Below are positions 8,969 to 17,983 of a stretch of DNA of 64,000 nucleotides, piece by piece (the first letter of the stretch is position 1; every line of letters begins with the position of its first letter). The notes beneath the pieces were generated by a model. It had not been told where the DNA came from, made no database searches, and was given only the letters and a program-made list of their open reading frames with translations. The translations under genes and the position numbers were made by a program. The stretch is taken from positions 2,480,001-2,544,000 of the forward strand of contig NZ_CP025000.1 in assembly GCF_002808045.1 (NCBI RefSeq), read 5' to 3'. Source of the stretch: Idiomarina sp. X4. GTDB taxonomy: Bacteria > Pseudomonadota > Gammaproteobacteria > Enterobacterales > Alteromonadaceae.

Positions 8969-10096
8969 TTAACGCAATTTTGGCGATACTGCCAATATTG
9001 CGGTTAATACATCTTCACCTAAGCGATGCGAACGAGGAGCAGACCAGCCAAAATCTTCATCAGGCAAGTCGGCGTTATCTTTAAACGGCATTTCTAACGT
9101 ATAAGAAAGGCATTTGAACTTTTCACCTACCGCCGAATTAGCAACCGTCATGTTTGCTTTACCCGGTTTGTCCAGCTCATACCCATACTTGGTTTGAAAC
9201 TCTGGCGTTGTCGTCAATAAAGCCGCTTTGAAGGTGTCTTCCAGGTCTTTGTGGCGATCATCGTAAGAAGGAATACCCTCACATCCTGCAACAAAGTTAT
9301 ATGGCAGAGCTTCGTCACCATGCACATCCAAAAACATATCCACGCCAGTTTGCTCCATACGTTTTAGAACGTAGAAAACTTCCGGGCTTTTTTCCAAGCT
9401 GGGTTCCGCCCACTCGCGATTCAGGTTGGTACCTACTGCGTTTGTGCGCAAATGGCCACGGACACTACCGTCCGGGTTCATATTCGGAACAACGTAAAAT
9501 ACATTGTTGTCTAGCAGCTTACGAGCAACACCATCTTCGTCGTCCAATAAGCGTCCAATGAAACCTTCCATAAACCATTCAGCCATCGACTCGCCCGGAT
9601 GCTGACGTGCGGTAACCCAAATGGTGTTTTTATGTTCTGCCGGCTCACCAATCACCAATAAGTTAAGCTCACGACCATCGATGGTTTCACCTAACAGCTC
9701 GTGGTAGCAATCGACAGATTGTTGAGCGGATTGAATCAAGTCCTGGTGACGTTCATAAGAATAAGGAACAAAGTATGCGTAATAAACGCTTTCTTGTTCC
9801 GGGGTGTGACGAATTGTGAGCTCTTTGCCATTGTAGTCTGTCGGTACCCGGAACCAGGTTTCGCGGTCATAAGACGCTAATGCCTGATAGCCGTCCCAGC
9901 CGTCAGGATAAGCTGAGCCAGCGGCATTTTCGATAACCATGACATGCTCAGTGCCGGCTTCGGCAAACAGTTTAAAATGGAACCACTGATAAAAGTCAGA
10001 CTGGTTGTCTTTATTAATTGCGAGACGGATGTTGTCGGCACTGTCCGCGCTGATAACCTGAATGTTGCCACTATCGAAATGAGCAGAAATACGCAT
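8969..10096 (-). CDS. M14-family zinc carboxypeptidase, cytosolic carboxypeptidase type
   Basis: 375 residues. An N-terminal beta-sandwich domain (about 1-115) precedes the M14 catalytic domain, the layout of the AGBL/cytosolic-carboxypeptidase-like group. Zinc ligands H166 and E169 lie in HPGESMAEW and H259 in FLDVHGDE. NLNREW (224-229) and the C-terminal TLEMPF, which should hold the catalytic Glu, are present. No signal peptide is seen, so it should be cytosolic. Bacterial substrates are not established; eukaryotic relatives remove C-terminal Glu or Tyr from tubulin. It stands alone between two terminators. Confidence 0.88.
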   Translation of the reverse strand: MRISAHFDSGNIQVISADSADNIRLAINKDNQSDFYQWFHFKLFAEAGTEHVMVIENAAGSAYPDGWDGYQALASYDRETWFRVPTDYNGKELTIRHTPEQESVYYAYFVPYSYERHQDLIQSAQQSVDCYHELLGETIDGRELNLLVIGEPAEHKNTIWVTARQHPGESMAEWFMEGFIGRLLDDEDGVARKLLDNNVFYVVPNMNPDGSVRGHLRTNAVGTNLNREWAEPSLEKSPEVFYVLKRMEQTGVDMFLDVHGDEALPYNFVAGCEGIPSYDDRHKDLEDTFKAALLTTTPEFQTKYGYELDKPGKANMTVANSAVGEKFKCLSYTLEMPFKDNADLPDEDFGWSAPRSHRLGEDVLTAILAVSPKLR

Positions 10097-10133
10097 AATT
10101 CACCTTTATTAAAGCAATACGGTACAACAAAAA

Positions 10134-10150
10134 AGCGCCCGGCGGGCGCT
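10134..10150 (-). terminator. Intrinsic terminator after the GAPDH gene
   Basis: 7-bp GC-rich stem (10134-10140 with 10144-10150), 3-nt loop, followed by six T on the minus strand. It lies 10 bp beyond the GAPDH stop. Confidence 0.85.
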
Positions 10151-10159
10151 CTTTTAACG

Positions 10160-11605
10160 TTATTTAGGCAGATTCGGAACCTTAAGTCCCGCCATAGATT
10201 CTGCAACACGAACCACCTGACAGCTATAACCAAACTCGTTGTCATACCATACGTAAAGTACAGCACGGTCTTCGTCGACAATCGTTGCCTGCGAGTCTAC
10301 AACGCCCGCATGGCGTGAACCAACCAAGTCAGAAGAGACAATTTCGGTTGATGCAGTATAGTCGATTTGGTTAACCAGCTCCGAGTGTAAAGCGGTGTCA
10401 CGCAAAAAGTCATTTAACTCATCGCGAGATGTCGCTTTTTCTAAATTCAGGTTCATGATAGCCATCGATACGTTAGGCGTTGGAACACGAATAGCGTTCC
10501 CCGTAAGCTTGCCTGCCATTTCTGGCAATGCTTTGGCTACCGCTTTTGCTGCACCCGTCGAGGTGATAACCATGTTCAGCGGTGCTGAACGACCGCGGCG
10601 ATCCGCTTTATGGTAGTTATCAATCAGGTTTTGGTCATTAGTGTATGAGTGAACGGTTTCAACGTGACCATTGCGAATACCGTATTTGTCATTTACGGCT
10701 TTTAGCACTGGCGTAATCGCATTAGTTGTGCAGCTTGCAGCTGAAACAATCGCATCGCCGTCTTCAATGTCACCGTCGTTAACTCCAAATACGATGTTTT
10801 TGATATCGCCTTTTGAAGGTGCTGTCAGTAATACTTTGCTGACACCTTTTGATTTCAGGTGCAGACCAAGACCGGCTTCGTCCTTCCAAATACCGGTGTT
10901 GTCGATAACAATCGCATTATTAATGCCGTATTGAGTATAGTCGACTTGGTCTGGGCCGTCAGAGTAGATGACTTTGATGTTGGTGCCATTGGCTTTAATG
11001 CTTTGGTTTTCATTATCAACCGTGATGGAGCCATTAAATTGACCATGGATAGAGTCACGGCGTAACAAGCTTGCACGTTTTTCCAAGTCACCGTCACGAC
11101 CACCGCGAACAACCACGGCTCTTAAGCGCATTTTATTGTTAGCACCATTACGCTCAATAAGCTGGCGCGCTAATAAACGACCGATACGACCAAAGCCATA
11201 AAGAACAACGTCACGCGGCTCAATATCATCTTCTCTGTCAATAATATCGGCCAGCTCACGCTTCACATAGTCTTTAATTGACAAGTCGCCAGCTTTACCG
11301 CCAAACAGATAACCATAAGCCAGCTTGCCTAAATCAACACGTGCTGGAGACAGTTTCAACTCAGCCATAGCTTCTAAAAATGGAAAGCTCTCACGTAAAC
11401 GAATTTTTTGACCTTCGTAACGGCGAATTAAACGGTGAGACTTGATGATATTAATGGTTGAAACGTTCAGCAGAGAACGTCCGTAAACAAGGATTTCAAC
11501 ACCAAAGTTACGATAAAGCTTGCCGAGAATCGGCTGCATTTGTTCTGCGTATTCCTGGCGTTCTTGCCAGCTTGCTAAAGTAGGATCTTGCTGGTTAGCA
11601 TTCAT
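10160..11605 (-). CDS. gap: Glyceraldehyde-3-phosphate dehydrogenase, long form
   Basis: 481 residues, about 140 longer than classical GAPDH. An N-terminal alpha-helical extension (about 1-125) precedes the NAD-binding fold (YGFGRIGRLLARQL). The catalytic Cys is in SAASCTTNAITPV. The C-terminal WYDNEFGYSCQVV block is intact. It converts glyceraldehyde-3-phosphate and 1,3-bisphosphoglycerate, in glycolysis or gluconeogenesis. Long forms of this kind occur in marine gammaproteobacteria. The direction of flux and NAD or NADP preference cannot be told from sequence. It has its own terminator and is divergent from the lipoprotein gene at 11762. Confidence 0.92.
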   Translation of the reverse strand: MNANQQDPTLASWQERQEYAEQMQPILGKLYRNFGVEILVYGRSLLNVSTINIIKSHRLIRRYEGQKIRLRESFPFLEAMAELKLSPARVDLGKLAYGYLFGGKAGDLSIKDYVKRELADIIDREDDIEPRDVVLYGFGRIGRLLARQLIERNGANNKMRLRAVVVRGGRDGDLEKRASLLRRDSIHGQFNGSITVDNENQSIKANGTNIKVIYSDGPDQVDYTQYGINNAIVIDNTGIWKDEAGLGLHLKSKGVSKVLLTAPSKGDIKNIVFGVNDGDIEDGDAIVSAASCTTNAITPVLKAVNDKYGIRNGHVETVHSYTNDQNLIDNYHKADRRGRSAPLNMVITSTGAAKAVAKALPEMAGKLTGNAIRVPTPNVSMAIMNLNLEKATSRDELNDFLRDTALHSELVNQIDYTASTEIVSSDLVGSRHAGVVDSQATIVDEDRAVLYVWYDNEFGYSCQVVRVAESMAGLKVPNLPK

Positions 11606-11761
11606 ATTGAGCCCTGTCCTCTGTACTTAATGTTCAGTGAGCGTGTTCAGTAAGCAAATAAAGTGCTACGCTTAAAAATCCGCAGTATTGTACTGAAAAG
11701 GTCGGCATGAAGCCAACTTTAAGAGAAAATCCGCTTTTAATGATACCGTAAACGGGTGACT

Positions 11762-12565
11762 ATGATTAAAAAATACGCAGCTCTTATTGCTCTACTCCCT
11801 CTTGCGGGATGCTATGACAGCGCCCCTACCGTTCGGGAAATTTGTCAAAACACGCCTTCTATGTGCAGTGATTTAAACGATGATAACTGGTGTAACTCAG
11901 AGCGACGCCAGCTAATTTTCAGTCGTTACGGTGTCAGTCAAAACAAAACCCCGGAAAATCAGTATTACCTGATGCAGGACTTGCAGGAATACAGTAAATG
12001 TATCGAACTGGCGTCAACCATTGAGCACAAAAAACTAAAACAAAAACAGTCTAACCGTATTGAAGCGTATATAAATTCTCAGAAGAATATTAAAGCGCTC
12101 GCCAACGAAACCAGAAGCTCTGAACACCCACTCTGGTTATATTGGCATTGGTCTAACCAAGGCAATGACGAGGCTCTTCAAAAGCTATTAGCGATGGAAG
12201 GCTCTAAGCGTATGCAAACACCAGAGCTGCAACTGGCGTTAGCGACTTACTACACGAAGCAAGATTCCGAAAAAACTTTCAAGCTGCTTTATAACGCACT
12301 TCGCTTATACAAAGAAGGTGACCGCATCAATCCAGAGATTCCTTCAACGCTCGTATCGATGTACCTTAAAGAAGGCGAAGCCGAAAAAGCCTACGTATGG
12401 TCACAAGTCGCCTGGCAACTGGGCCAGGAGAACCTCGATAAAAGCAGCATGAAGAATATTGTCACCGCATCGGAAGATGAATACAGTGACTGGGACGAAC
12501 AGGCTGAAGACATCGTTGACCAAATAAAAGAAGGCCGGTTTAAAGGTCGCTACTCGTCTTCATAA
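11762..12565 (+). CDS. DUF2989 lipoprotein
   Basis: 267 residues from the ATG at 11762; a GTG two codons earlier is possible, but the ATG gives a cleaner signal. The lipoprotein signal MIKKYAALIALLPLAGC ends in the lipobox LAGC, so it is a periplasmic or outer-membrane lipoprotein. The mature part has Cys pairs near the N-terminus and a helical, Sel1/TPR-like C-terminal half. It matches what I know of the DUF2989 family. Function is unknown. Its last 16 bp overlap the 3' end of msrB on the other strand. Confidence 0.78.
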   Translation: MIKKYAALIALLPLAGCYDSAPTVREICQNTPSMCSDLNDDNWCNSERRQLIFSRYGVSQNKTPENQYYLMQDLQEYSKCIELASTIEHKKLKQKQSNRIEAYINSQKNIKALANETRSSEHPLWLYWHWSNQGNDEALQKLLAMEGSKRMQTPELQLALATYYTKQDSEKTFKLLYNALRLYKEGDRINPEIPSTLVSMYLKEGEAEKAYVWSQVAWQLGQENLDKSSMKNIVTASEDEYSDWDEQAEDIVDQIKEGRFKGRYSSS

Positions 12566-12948
12566 CGCATAGCGACCGAGTTAATGCAGTAGCGCTGCCC
12601 GGTTTCCGTCGGTCCATCGTCAAAGACATGGCCCAAGTGTCCGTTGCAGCGGCTGCATAACACCTCAACTCTGACCATGCCGTGAGTGGTATCTTTTTCA
12701 TAGCGAACGGCACCTTCAATCGCTGAGTCAAAACTTGGCCATCCACAATGCGAGTCAAACTGAGTGTCGCCTGCAAATATCGCCTGCCCACACCCTGCGC
12801 AGCGATAAATTCCGTCTTTATCCGCTGTCATGTATTTGCCGGTAAATGGGCGCTCTGTACCTTTTTGTCTCAACACATAATACGCATCGTCTGACAGTTC
12901 ATTTTTCCATTCATCATCAGATAGGTGTTTCCAGTCCTTTTCCGCCAT
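12550..12948 (-). CDS. msrB: Peptide-methionine (R)-S-oxide reductase
   Basis: 132-residue cytosolic SelR-fold enzyme that reduces R-methionine sulfoxide in proteins. Zinc-binding pairs CAGC and CSRC, the CGWPSF motif and the C-terminal RYCINSVAMRY with the catalytic Cys are all present. E. coli MsrB is 137 residues. It is transcribed alone and convergent with the DUF2989 lipoprotein gene, with overlapping 3' ends. Confidence 0.95.
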   Translation of the reverse strand: MAEKDWKHLSDDEWKNELSDDAYYVLRQKGTERPFTGKYMTADKDGIYRCAGCGQAIFAGDTQFDSHCGWPSFDSAIEGAVRYEKDTTHGMVRVEVLCSRCNGHLGHVFDDGPTETGQRYCINSVAMRYEDE

Positions 12949-13054
12949 AAGTCGCTCCTTATTTATTCGGTAAACAGGCGTTATGTCATACTACTGATAT
13001 AAAGCCTATGCTAAGATTATTGTTACATATATTGTCATATTGCTGGAGTTAAGC

Positions 13055-14485
13055 ATGCTTCGACGTACCAAAATTGTAACCACCCTTGGTCCTGCCACAG
13101 ATTCAAAAGACACCCTAAGGTCACTGATACAGGCTGGCGCTAATGTGGTTCGCCTTAATTTCTCTCATGGCAATGCAGAAGATCATAAGAAACGGGCGTC
13201 TATGGTTCGCGAAATAGCTGCCGAGCTAAATGCCCATGTCGCTATTCTTGGTGACCTGCAAGGACCTAAAATTCGTATCGCCCGTTTTAAAAATGACTAC
13301 GTTAATTTAAACGCGGGCGATCAGTTTACGCTTGATGCTGAAATGCCCAAAGACGCCGGTGACGAGCATGCCGTTGGGCTAGACTACAAACAGTTACCAG
13401 AGGACGTTGCACCGGACGATATTCTCTTACTTGATGACGGCCGTTTACAGCTCAAAGTAACGGAAATTGAAGGCAGTAAAGTTCACACGGTAGTAACCAT
13501 TGGTGGCACCCTGTCGAACAATAAAGGCATTAACCGTCAAGGCGGCGGACTTTCCGCGGCTGCATTAACCGAAAAAGACTTCGCCGACATAAAAACAGCG
13601 GCTGAAATTGGTGTCGACTATCTCGCGGTTTCATTCCCTCGTAGTGGCGACGATATTAACCAGGCGCGTCATTTGCTTCGTAATGCCGGTGGTAAAGGCC
13701 TACTTTGTGCAAAAATAGAACGCGCGGAAGCTGTTGCCAGTGAACATGCGCTGGACGATATTATTCGCGCTTCGGATGCCGTTATGGTTGCCCGTGGTGA
13801 CTTAGGGGTAGAAATTGGTGACGCTCAGCTGGTGGGTAAACAAAAGCTTATTATTTCCCGTGCACGCCAGTTAAATCGTGTTGTTATTACGGCAACACAA
13901 ATGATGGAATCGATGATAGAGAATCCAATGCCTACTCGAGCCGAGGTTATGGACGTTGCCAACGCCGTGCTTGACGGTACCGATGCGGTTATGTTGTCTG
14001 CGGAAACTGCTGCGGGGAAACACCCTATTGCCACAGTTAAAGCCATGGCGGAAATATGTCTCGGCGCCGAAACTCACCCGTCAGCCAAGTTGGATCATAA
14101 AGATCTGGAGGAAGTCTTCTCGAGCATCACCGAAGCCACAGCGATGTCAGCAATGTATGCTGCAACACATTTAAGTGGCGTCGCCGCTATTGTCGCATTG
14201 ACCGAGTCAGGGTTTACTGCAAAGCTTATGTCGCGTATTACCTCGCACTTGCCAATTTTTTCGTTATCGCGTCACGCTGAAAGTCGCAATAAGTCGGCCA
14301 TGTACCGCGGTGTTTATCCCATTAATTTTGACTCAACCAAAACCGAAAACCCTATTCTTGAGGCCGTCGCAGTTTTGAAATCTCAAGGGCATCTAAAAGC
14401 CGGTGACTTGGTTATCCTGACTCACGGTGACGTCATGGAAACCGTTGGGTCAAGCAATACCTGTAAGATTATTGAAGTGAGCTAG
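13055..14485 (+). CDS. pykA: Pyruvate kinase II
   Basis: 476 residues from ATG 13055, preceded by GGAG at 7-nt spacing; an in-frame TTG at 13040 overlaps that site and is unlikely. Converts phosphoenolpyruvate and ADP to pyruvate and [18 protein letters not shown] at the start, the GDLQGPKIR block, [11 protein letters not shown] and the [10 protein letters not shown] active-site helix closely follow E. coli PykA (480). The C-terminal allosteric domain is complete. Convergent with the DUF6279 gene, sharing 4 bp. Confidence 0.95.
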   Translation: MLRRTKIVTTLGPATDSKDTLRSLIQAGANVVRLNFSHGNAEDHKKRASMVREIAAELNAHVAILGDLQGPKIRIARFKNDYVNLNAGDQFTLDAEMPKDAGDEHAVGLDYKQLPEDVAPDDILLLDDGRLQLKVTEIEGSKVHTVVTIGGTLSNNKGINRQGGGLSAAALTEKDFADIKTAAEIGVDYLAVSFPRSGDDINQARHLLRNAGGKGLLCAKIERAEAVASEHALDDIIRASDAVMVARGDLGVEIGDAQLVGKQKLIISRARQLNRVVITATQMMESMIENPMPTRAEVMDVANAVLDGTDAVMLSAETAAGKHPIATVKAMAEICLGAETHPSAKLDHKDLEEVFSSITEATAMSAMYAATHLSGVAAIVALTESGFTAKLMSRITSHLPIFSLSRHAESRNKSAMYRGVYPINFDSTKTENPILEAVAVLKSQGHLKAGDLVILTHGDVMETVGSSNTCKIIEVS

Positions 14486-15294
14486 TCTTTAAAGTCTTCA
14501 GTAATACCATCAAGAAGGTCGATGTATTCATCGGCCTTTGCAACCGCCGCCTTGCGTTGCTTTTCAGATAAGCTTACATACATATTCCACAAAAACGTAT
14601 TTCTCGCGTCGCTACTTTGTTCTATCTTTTCCTGAAGTGCTTCAGAACGCAGTTGCTTAGGGTTCTTGATAAGAGCGCTTAATTTACCAATATCGGTTGG
14701 CTCAGTCAGCAGCACGGTCTCAAATTCGGTTAACCACATTGTCCGATAATTGAGCCAATCTTCTTGTATTGATGGACTGTTTGCAACCCAGTCACGCAGC
14801 AACTTATCTTGTTGCTCAGTCAAGTCACCAATAATATCTTCCAGGTCACTTTCAACCTCATTCGCTCGTTCAAGTTGCCTTAAAATGGGGTTTTCGGACT
14901 GCTTTTCTTCAATTCTCTCCACCAGCTGTTGCTTTTGCCTCACTGACAGCTGATTAATGAGTACTGTTTCAGTCGCGATTCTGTCGAGTAAATTTTGCCA
15001 AAAACCGAGAAGCGTTTGCTCAAATTCAACAATATCGGATTTTTCTAAAGTTTTGTTGTCTACCTTTTGACGCAAATTAAACAGCGCCTCGCGGTATTTT
15101 GGAATTTGTGTACGGGCATGCCATAAATGGAGTTCATCGACTTTCTTTGCAAGCGTTTCTTCCTGCTCACTATTTAAGTCTACGTATTCTTTTACGCGCC
15201 ACTCAACCAGAGTATCCGCAAACTGATAACCGATATTGGCGGTACAACCGGATAGCATCAGCAAAGCCAACAGAGTAAAACCAAGATAGCGCAT
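14482..15294 (-). CDS. DUF6279 family lipoprotein
   Basis: 270-residue predicted lipoprotein: signal [17 protein letters not shown] with lipobox LSGC. The rest is almost entirely helical and charged, with many Leu, Glu and Gln. The sequence resembles the DUF6279 family (…[18 protein letters not shown]…). Role unknown. It starts 12 nt after the LytTR regulator stop, so it is likely the last gene of the PilZ-kinase-regulator operon, perhaps as an envelope component controlled with it. Confidence 0.78.
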   Translation of the reverse strand: MRYLGFTLLALLMLSGCTANIGYQFADTLVEWRVKEYVDLNSEQEETLAKKVDELHLWHARTQIPKYREALFNLRQKVDNKTLEKSDIVEFEQTLLGFWQNLLDRIATETVLINQLSVRQKQQLVERIEEKQSENPILRQLERANEVESDLEDIIGDLTEQQDKLLRDWVANSPSIQEDWLNYRTMWLTEFETVLLTEPTDIGKLSALIKNPKQLRSEALQEKIEQSSDARNTFLWNMYVSLSEKQRKAAVAKADEYIDLLDGITEDFKD

Positions 15295-15306
15295 AATCGT
15301 CGCCCG

Positions 15307-16131
15307 TTACTGACCTAAAATCAGCTGTTTAATTTTGTCCTTGTAACTGCGACTCACCTTCAGTTGCTGACCATTTTTTAACTGCAAATGGTATTCACCG
15401 TTTTGTTGGTTACACAGTTTCTCGACTTGATTAACATTAACAATAGCAGAGCGGTGTACGCGTTGGAATAACTGTGGGCTTAACTCTCTTTCCAGCTCTT
15501 TCATAGTGCGCCGCAGAATATAGGTATCCTCATTCGCATGGATACACATATAGTCGCCAGCAGCATCAATCCATTTAATGTCCTTAATGGCGACCCTTGT
15601 AATTTCGCCACTGTCTTTAATGGCAATGTGCTCGGGATATTGGTTTGTTGCTATATCGCCCCCCTCAGACAGCGTTTTCAGGAGCTCCTCTGCGTTTTGA
15701 CCCGTAACCTCCGCCACCAGACCAACAAGCTTTTCATGTTGCTCTGCGTCAAGTGTATTTTTCTCCGCAATAACACGCTCAACACACTCTTTGAGACGTT
15801 CGTCATCTACTGGCTTTAACAGGTAGTCTAGTGCTCTGACTTCAAATGCTTTAATGGCGTACTCGTCATAAGCAGTAACAAAGACAACGGCTGGCAAATC
15901 GTCGCCCTGCTCTTTAACTGCTTTTAATACCTCGAAACCATTAAGTCCGGGCATTTGTATATCAAGAAACACTAAGTCCGGTTTGTCTTTTACAATAACG
16001 TCCACTGCCACACGGCTTGTTGGGCACTCAGCCACTAGCTCAAGTTCTTCAAATGCCTCCAGGCGCACTGACAGCCCTTTTCGTGCTAAAGGCTCATCGT
16101 CAACTACAAGCGTTTTTAAGCGTTGACTCAT
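15307..16131 (-). CDS. LytTR-type response regulator
   Basis: 274 residues. An N-terminal receiver (about 4-125) has the acidic pair in VVDDEP, phospho-acceptor Asp in LVFLDIQMPGLNG, and conserved Thr and Lys (VFVTAYDEYA, YLLKPVDDE). A C-terminal LytTR DNA-binding domain (about 170-272) includes FQRVHRSAIVNVNQV. It should be phosphorylated by the kinase directly upstream, whose stop it overlaps by 4 bp. Targets are unknown. The AlgR/LytR class often controls virulence, envelope or carbon-uptake genes. Confidence 0.92.
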   Translation of the reverse strand: MSQRLKTLVVDDEPLARKGLSVRLEAFEELELVAECPTSRVAVDVIVKDKPDLVFLDIQMPGLNGFEVLKAVKEQGDDLPAVVFVTAYDEYAIKAFEVRALDYLLKPVDDERLKECVERVIAEKNTLDAEQHEKLVGLVAEVTGQNAEELLKTLSEGGDIATNQYPEHIAIKDSGEITRVAIKDIKWIDAAGDYMCIHANEDTYILRRTMKELERELSPQLFQRVHRSAIVNVNQVEKLCNQQNGEYHLQLKNGQQLKVSRSYKDKIKQLILGQ

Positions 16132-17216
16132 ACTTTCTCCAGTGTTTCAAAAGGTATAACCATGGTGACACAAAGGCCAGAGCCTTCATTTCTGCTCATA
16201 TTAAATGTAAAACTTTTACCGTACAGTGACTTTAGACGTTGTTGAGTGTTATTCAGACCGACCCCTTCCTTTCTAAATAATTTATTAGGGTCTGATTCAA
16301 GCTCCGGACCGTTGTCACAAATAATAATTTCTAAATCGTCGCCCACTTTTCGCGAGCGAATCGTTATTTTACCAACACCCTCGACCTGAGCTATTGCGTA
16401 CTTAATTGAATTTTCAATTAGCGGCTGGCAAATTAAGCTGGGCACCAGAGCTTGCCTGGTTTCTTCCCCCATACTGATATCAACTTCCAGCTGTTCATCA
16501 AAACGAACCTTTTCAATATCCAGGTACAACAAAAGCGCATCAATTTCTTTTTCTAAAGGCACTTTTTTAATCGGGTCATTGTCGAGTGAAAAGCGTAAGA
16601 ACCGACTGAGTTTATTAACCATCTTGTTGGCTTTGTCTGAGTCTTTTATCAGAATAAGCGTCGATATGGCGTTCAGTGTATTAAACAGAAAGTGCGGGTT
16701 TAGCTGATAACGCAACATTTTCAGCTGCGCCTGGTGCGCCATTGATGAAGCCAGCAGCGCCTTTTGTTTCTCCTCCTGCAACATCTGGTAATACTTGATA
16801 CCAAAATACAGACCGCTCCAGCTTAAAATAATATAAAACTTCGCCAGGCTATTTTTTAAATAAAAGAAAGGACTGTCAGGTCTGAAGCCGAACTTATAAA
16901 TTTCCCAGTAAGTGGCATTGTCAATAATCGCCCACAAAACTGAAATAACGTACGACGCCACAATAGCAATGAGCACCATCAATGGTGGTGCCATCTCCCA
17001 TATTCTACGATAAAAGTACCGCAAAGGGATCGTCAGAAGAAAGCCTGCGTACGCGCCAAGAATAATAATAAGCGTGTAAATATCGCGCATTTCATGCATC
17101 AGTGAGCCAATATAATTCACTAACGCATAGCCAATCCAACCGCCCGCCTGCAACAACCAAAAAAATCGGTTTCTATTTTCCATCAGCATTTGCCACTGAT
17201 TCAACAACTGCTTCAT
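16128..17216 (-). CDS. LytS/YehU-like membrane sensor histidine kinase
   Basis: 362 residues. About four transmembrane segments occupy residues 20-150, followed by a short coiled linker, a His_kinase (PF06580-type) domain with the phospho-His in RYQLNPHFLFNTLNAIS, and an HATPase with an N-box-like ENSIKYA and GVGLNNTQQRL. No extracellular sensor domain is evident, so the signal may be sensed in the membrane. It overlaps both the PilZ gene upstream and the LytTR regulator downstream by 4 bp, so all three are translationally coupled. Confidence 0.92.
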   Translation of the reverse strand: MKQLLNQWQMLMENRNRFFWLLQAGGWIGYALVNYIGSLMHEMRDIYTLIIILGAYAGFLLTIPLRYFYRRIWEMAPPLMVLIAIVASYVISVLWAIIDNATYWEIYKFGFRPDSPFFYLKNSLAKFYIILSWSGLYFGIKYYQMLQEEKQKALLASSMAHQAQLKMLRYQLNPHFLFNTLNAISTLILIKDSDKANKMVNKLSRFLRFSLDNDPIKKVPLEKEIDALLLYLDIEKVRFDEQLEVDISMGEETRQALVPSLICQPLIENSIKYAIAQVEGVGKITIRSRKVGDDLEIIICDNGPELESDPNKLFRKEGVGLNNTQQRLKSLYGKSFTFNMSRNEGSGLCVTMVIPFETLEKV

Positions 17217-17908
17217 GCGTTACCTGACGCCTCTAATTTAGACAGCTCTTCAATGTCAACTAAGCTTCCGGAAAACAGTGCGTTAATTTGTTCTTTCTGG
17301 TTGCCTAAAAATTGTAAGCCCAATTCGTAGTGATCGTTTCGTTTCACCTGACGAACAATCGCCTTTAATGTCACTTGGCGATTATTTTTCTGTTCAATAA
17401 GCAAGTCGACTTTACTGCCGTTTTCCCACAGCACCTTGTCATTGCCTTCCGGCAGCTCATGCTTAACACGGCACCCCGTTTCAGATACGTCTAACACATG
17501 ACCTTTCAAAGAAATATTAGCGCCTTCGCTCGATTGCCCCTCAACAACCGTTGCCAAAAACGCATCAAAACGGCGTCCTTTTCGAATAACACGGTACTCA
17601 ACCTCGTTTGGCCAACGAATAAACAGCATCTTCGTTGGGTGCGAAACGATGTAATTGATGTCACTCCGAAATGCACAAATTTCGCCATTACCCGCTTCTA
17701 ACACAAACCGCACTACGACGGGAATCGCTTCCTCGATATAGTCCCGTAAGTCACTGTATTTTCTTGCATCCGGCATATTAAGAATAAGCCAGCGATCTTT
17801 TAAGGCACCGATAAACTCAGTAAAAAACCGTGCGGGCACATTTGAATTAGTCAGTTGTACTTCAATTCTTTGTCCGGGAACCAGTTCAGTGATTTTTTTG
17901 GTGCTCAT
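17213..17908 (-). CDS. PilZ-domain cyclic-di-GMP-binding protein (YcgR-like)
   Basis: 231 residues: an N-terminal YcgR-N-like beta domain (about 5-100) and a C-terminal PilZ domain. The c-di-GMP binding motifs are intact: RxxxR at R109-R113 and DxSxxG at D140-G145. In YcgR this architecture acts as a flagellar brake. Here the gene is first in a 4-bp-overlapping operon with a LytS/LytTR pair, which suggests it feeds second-messenger state into that two-component system. That role is inference. Confidence 0.88.
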   Translation of the reverse strand: MSTKKITELVPGQRIEVQLTNSNVPARFFTEFIGALKDRWLILNMPDARKYSDLRDYIEEAIPVVVRFVLEAGNGEICAFRSDINYIVSHPTKMLFIRWPNEVEYRVIRKGRRFDAFLATVVEGQSSEGANISLKGHVLDVSETGCRVKHELPEGNDKVLWENGSKVDLLIEQKNNRQVTLKAIVRQVKRNDHYELGLQFLGNQKEQINALFSGSLVDIEELSKLEASGNA

Positions 17909-17983
17909 ACGGGTCTCGTGCTAGCTGTCTGTATGCTACTATGATCGCTAGATGTCAGTCAGTGTCAAGCAAAGGAGACGCTC

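Noticed and set aside
14482..14485. 4-bp overlaps of convergent stops (pykA/DUF6279, M61/M23)
   Set aside because: Common in compact genomes; not evidence of regulation.
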